From NCBI GenBank assembly GCA_015478765.1, contig JADMKR010000031.1, forward strand, positions 1-7,500: a DNA stretch of 7,500 nt. Reading direction: 5' to 3'. The position numbers and the translations under genes were made by a program. Of the stretch, positions 6,307-7,500 are shown piece after piece (positions within the stretch are counted from its first letter, which is position 1; each line of letters opens with the position of its first letter). The notes beneath the pieces are model-generated. The model was not told the DNA's origin, did no database searches, and saw only the letters and a program-made list of their open reading frames with translations. The stretch comes from Flavobacterium sp. GTDB taxonomy: Bacteria; Bacteroidota; Bacteroidia; Flavobacteriales; Flavobacteriaceae.

Positions 6307-7500
6307 TCATCGCGAAAGGTACAAATATCCATCTTCTTTTGTCACGCTTCCGTCGGCTTTTGTGTATTGAAGAAGATAGAAATAGGTTCCGGTTGGTAGC
6401 TCTTCCGATTTTTTGACAGTGGCCCTTCCCTCCGAAACTCCGCGAAAACTTCGGTCGGCATTATTGTACTGAGTGGTTTCATATACCAAAACTCCCCATC
6501 TGTTGTAAATTTCAATCTGATTGGTAGGGAAGCATGCGATATTATCGATGTTTTCAATATAAAAAATTTCATTAGCCCCATCGTTGTTGGGGGAAATCGC
6601 ATTGTGCACCATGATGGTACATGCTGGAAATACGCTACAGTCGTCATCGACGGTTATCGTAATTTCCACCGATGCCGGGCAGTCACCTGCAACCGATTCA
6701 TAAATAACCTTATAATCTCCTGTGGATAATCCATTGGGTGAAAATATGGATCCGTTCAGGGCGCCGCTGTCTTCAATTTCTGTGAAAGTTCCGCCGCCGG
6801 CAATGTCGGTAGGAATATTGGCAAACAGGTCTAACGTCAGGCCAATATCAGAATTACACGCTGCATAAACGGTTGTCGAACTCTCGTTTAGGATGTCGGT
6901 AACGCTAATATTTTGGGTAAATGTACTTATATTGTTACAGCTGTCGGGTACTATCCAGGTTCGTATTAACTGATATGTCGAATCGGTCATGTCCTGAATA
7001 ACTTCGCTGAATGTGATTTCGCCAAGAGTAGTGCAGGCATCGACAAATTGTAATTCGGGTATTGGCGGAATTTCGGAACAAACGACCGCTACTGTCTGAT
7101 CAAACGGTGTTGTCAGTTGCGGTGGTGTGAGATCGGTGATAGTAATAATTTGCGTGTGCTTCGCATGGTTGCCGCATTCGTCAACGGCTTCCCACGTCCG
7201 TGTAATTTCCGATAATGTCGGACACGTTCCCGCGCTTGTAGTTTCGGTAAATACAACCGGTATATTTTCACCGCACAAACTGGTGACCGTAAGCGAGGGC
7301 GGCGGCGGAACGGTACCGCATTCTAAAACCATATCGGCCGGTAAAGACTCGTTAAATGACATCGAAGTCGGACCAACGATTGTAATTATTTGCAAAGATT
7401 CGGCTGAATTCCCACAAGCGTCAATGAAGGTCCACGACCGGTGTATGGTGAAGGATTTGTTGCAGACTCCCGGAATGATGGTCTCGGATCCCGGTGAGCT
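6307..7500 (-). CDS. Large T9SS-secreted repeat protein with type B C-terminal sorting domain, 3' part
   Basis: The frame is open from the right edge to the TGA at 6307-6309, giving 397 visible residues; the gene starts outside the window. An in-frame TTG at 7395 is not a real start, because the repeat pattern continues upstream of it. The visible part holds two complete and one partial extracellular repeats of about 80 residues (roughly 1-203), then a linker with a GGTF/SPNG-type module (204-295). It ends in a type B T9SS sorting domain at about 296-397: VHNAISPNNDG, IEIYNRWGVLVYE, LPTGTYFYLLQY and KEDGYLYLSR (gliding-motility-associated C-terminal domain type). In F. johnsoniae, type B domains such as that of SprB direct secretion through T9SS and need a SprF-like partner; here one follows 25 bases downstream. 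The protein is probably a surface-exposed adhesin or other large surface protein. Its N-terminal domains, which would define binding, are not visible. Confidence 0.95.
   Translation of the reverse strand, partial: SSPGSETIIPGVCNKSFTIHRSWTFIDACGNSAESLQIITIVGPTSMSFNESLPADMVLECGTVPPPPSLTVTSLCGENIPVVFTETTSAGTCPTLSEITRTWEAVDECGNHAKHTQIITITDLTPPQLTTPFDQTVAVVCSEIPPIPELQFVDACTTLGEITFSEVIQDMTDSTYQLIRTWIVPDSCNNISTFTQNISVTDILNESSTTVYAACNSDIGLTLDLFANIPTDIAGGGTFTEIEDSGALNGSIFSPNGLSTGDYKVIYESVAGDCPASVEITITVDDDCSVFPACTIMVHNAISPNNDGANEIFYIENIDNIACFPTNQIEIYNRWGVLVYETTQYNNADRSFRGVSEGRATVKKSEELPTGTYFYLLQYTKADGSVTKEDGYLYLSR
6892..7500 (-). repeat. Tandem protein-level repeats of about 80 residues in the type B protein
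   Basis: Three repeat units are seen, with boundaries placed roughly at 7372-7500 (partial), 7126-7371 and 6892-7125. The anchor is R-[ST]-W-x3-D-x-C-[GN]-N, seen as RSWTFIDACGN, RTWEAVDECGN and RTWIVPDSCNN. The tryptophans are 80 and 79 residues apart. Each anchor is followed by a strand ending near ITIVGP, ITITDLTPP or ISVTD, and the two full units also have a cysteine near the start (LECG, VVCS). The pattern resembles HYR/Ig-like beta-sandwich repeats common in type B T9SS proteins. Conservation is at protein level; the nucleotide copies have diverged, so this is not a recent duplication. Confidence 0.75.

Noticed and set aside
6282..6332. In-frame N-terminal extension of the PorP/SprF-like protein by 17 residues.
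   Set aside because: It would put a polar stretch before a good signal peptide and overlap the upstream stop codon; the ATG at 6281 fits the family.
6342..6647. Minus-strand open frame of 101 codons within the type B protein gene in another frame.
   Set aside because: The same strand and region encode the conserved type B sorting domain in the main frame; this is a frame shadow.
7393..7395. TTG as a possible start of the type B protein.
   Set aside because: The frame is open to the window edge and the W-x3-D-x-C-G-N repeat anchor lies upstream of this codon, so it is internal.

Overview
The window comes from a Bacteroidota genome, most likely a member of the Flavobacteriales. Four things point that way: a type IX secretion (T9SS) gene module with a type B C-terminal sorting domain, a small flavobacterial protein placed directly before ribonuclease Z, genes without Shine-Dalgarno leaders, and two candidate promoters of the Bacteroidota form TTG-N20-TAnnTTTG (one with a single mismatch). 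I do not assign a genus. There are no RNA genes, insertion sequences, CRISPR arrays or phage genes, and coding density is high: the longest non-coding stretch is about 206 bases (1880-2085).

Left part, plus strand (1-1912): a tightly spaced gene group holds the 3' end of a small conserved protein (possibly STAS-like), ribonuclease Z (rnz, tRNA 3' processing) and pyridoxamine 5'-phosphate oxidase (pdxH, vitamin B6 salvage). A clear intrinsic terminator follows. The rnz start is best placed at a TTG codon at 315, 10 bases after the upstream stop, because translation from there gives the standard RNase Z N-terminus.

Middle (1913-3408): a separately promoted gene encodes a CAP-domain (SCP/PR-1-like) lipoprotein on the plus strand and ends in a terminator with a UUCG tetraloop. 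It converges with a minus-strand gene for a DNA alkylation repair protein of the AlkD-like HEAT-repeat family. That second gene has its own good candidate promoter and a 13-base inverted repeat in its short leader.

Right part, minus strand (3409-7500): a three-gene T9SS module, read from right to left. First is the C-terminal part of a large secreted protein with cysteine-containing repeats of about 80 residues and a type B sorting domain; it is cut by the window edge. Next is a PorP/SprF-family outer-membrane protein, then a 650-residue PorE-like protein (TPR, beta-propeller, carboxypeptidase-regulatory-like domain, OmpA-like peptidoglycan-binding domain). The intergenic gaps are 25 and 11 bases, so this looks like one operon. 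The inferred arrangement is a cell-surface adhesin or other large surface protein, its dedicated outer-membrane partner, and a periplasmic anchor to peptidoglycan. This recurring flavobacterial module is the most interesting system here, although its parts belong to recognised families.
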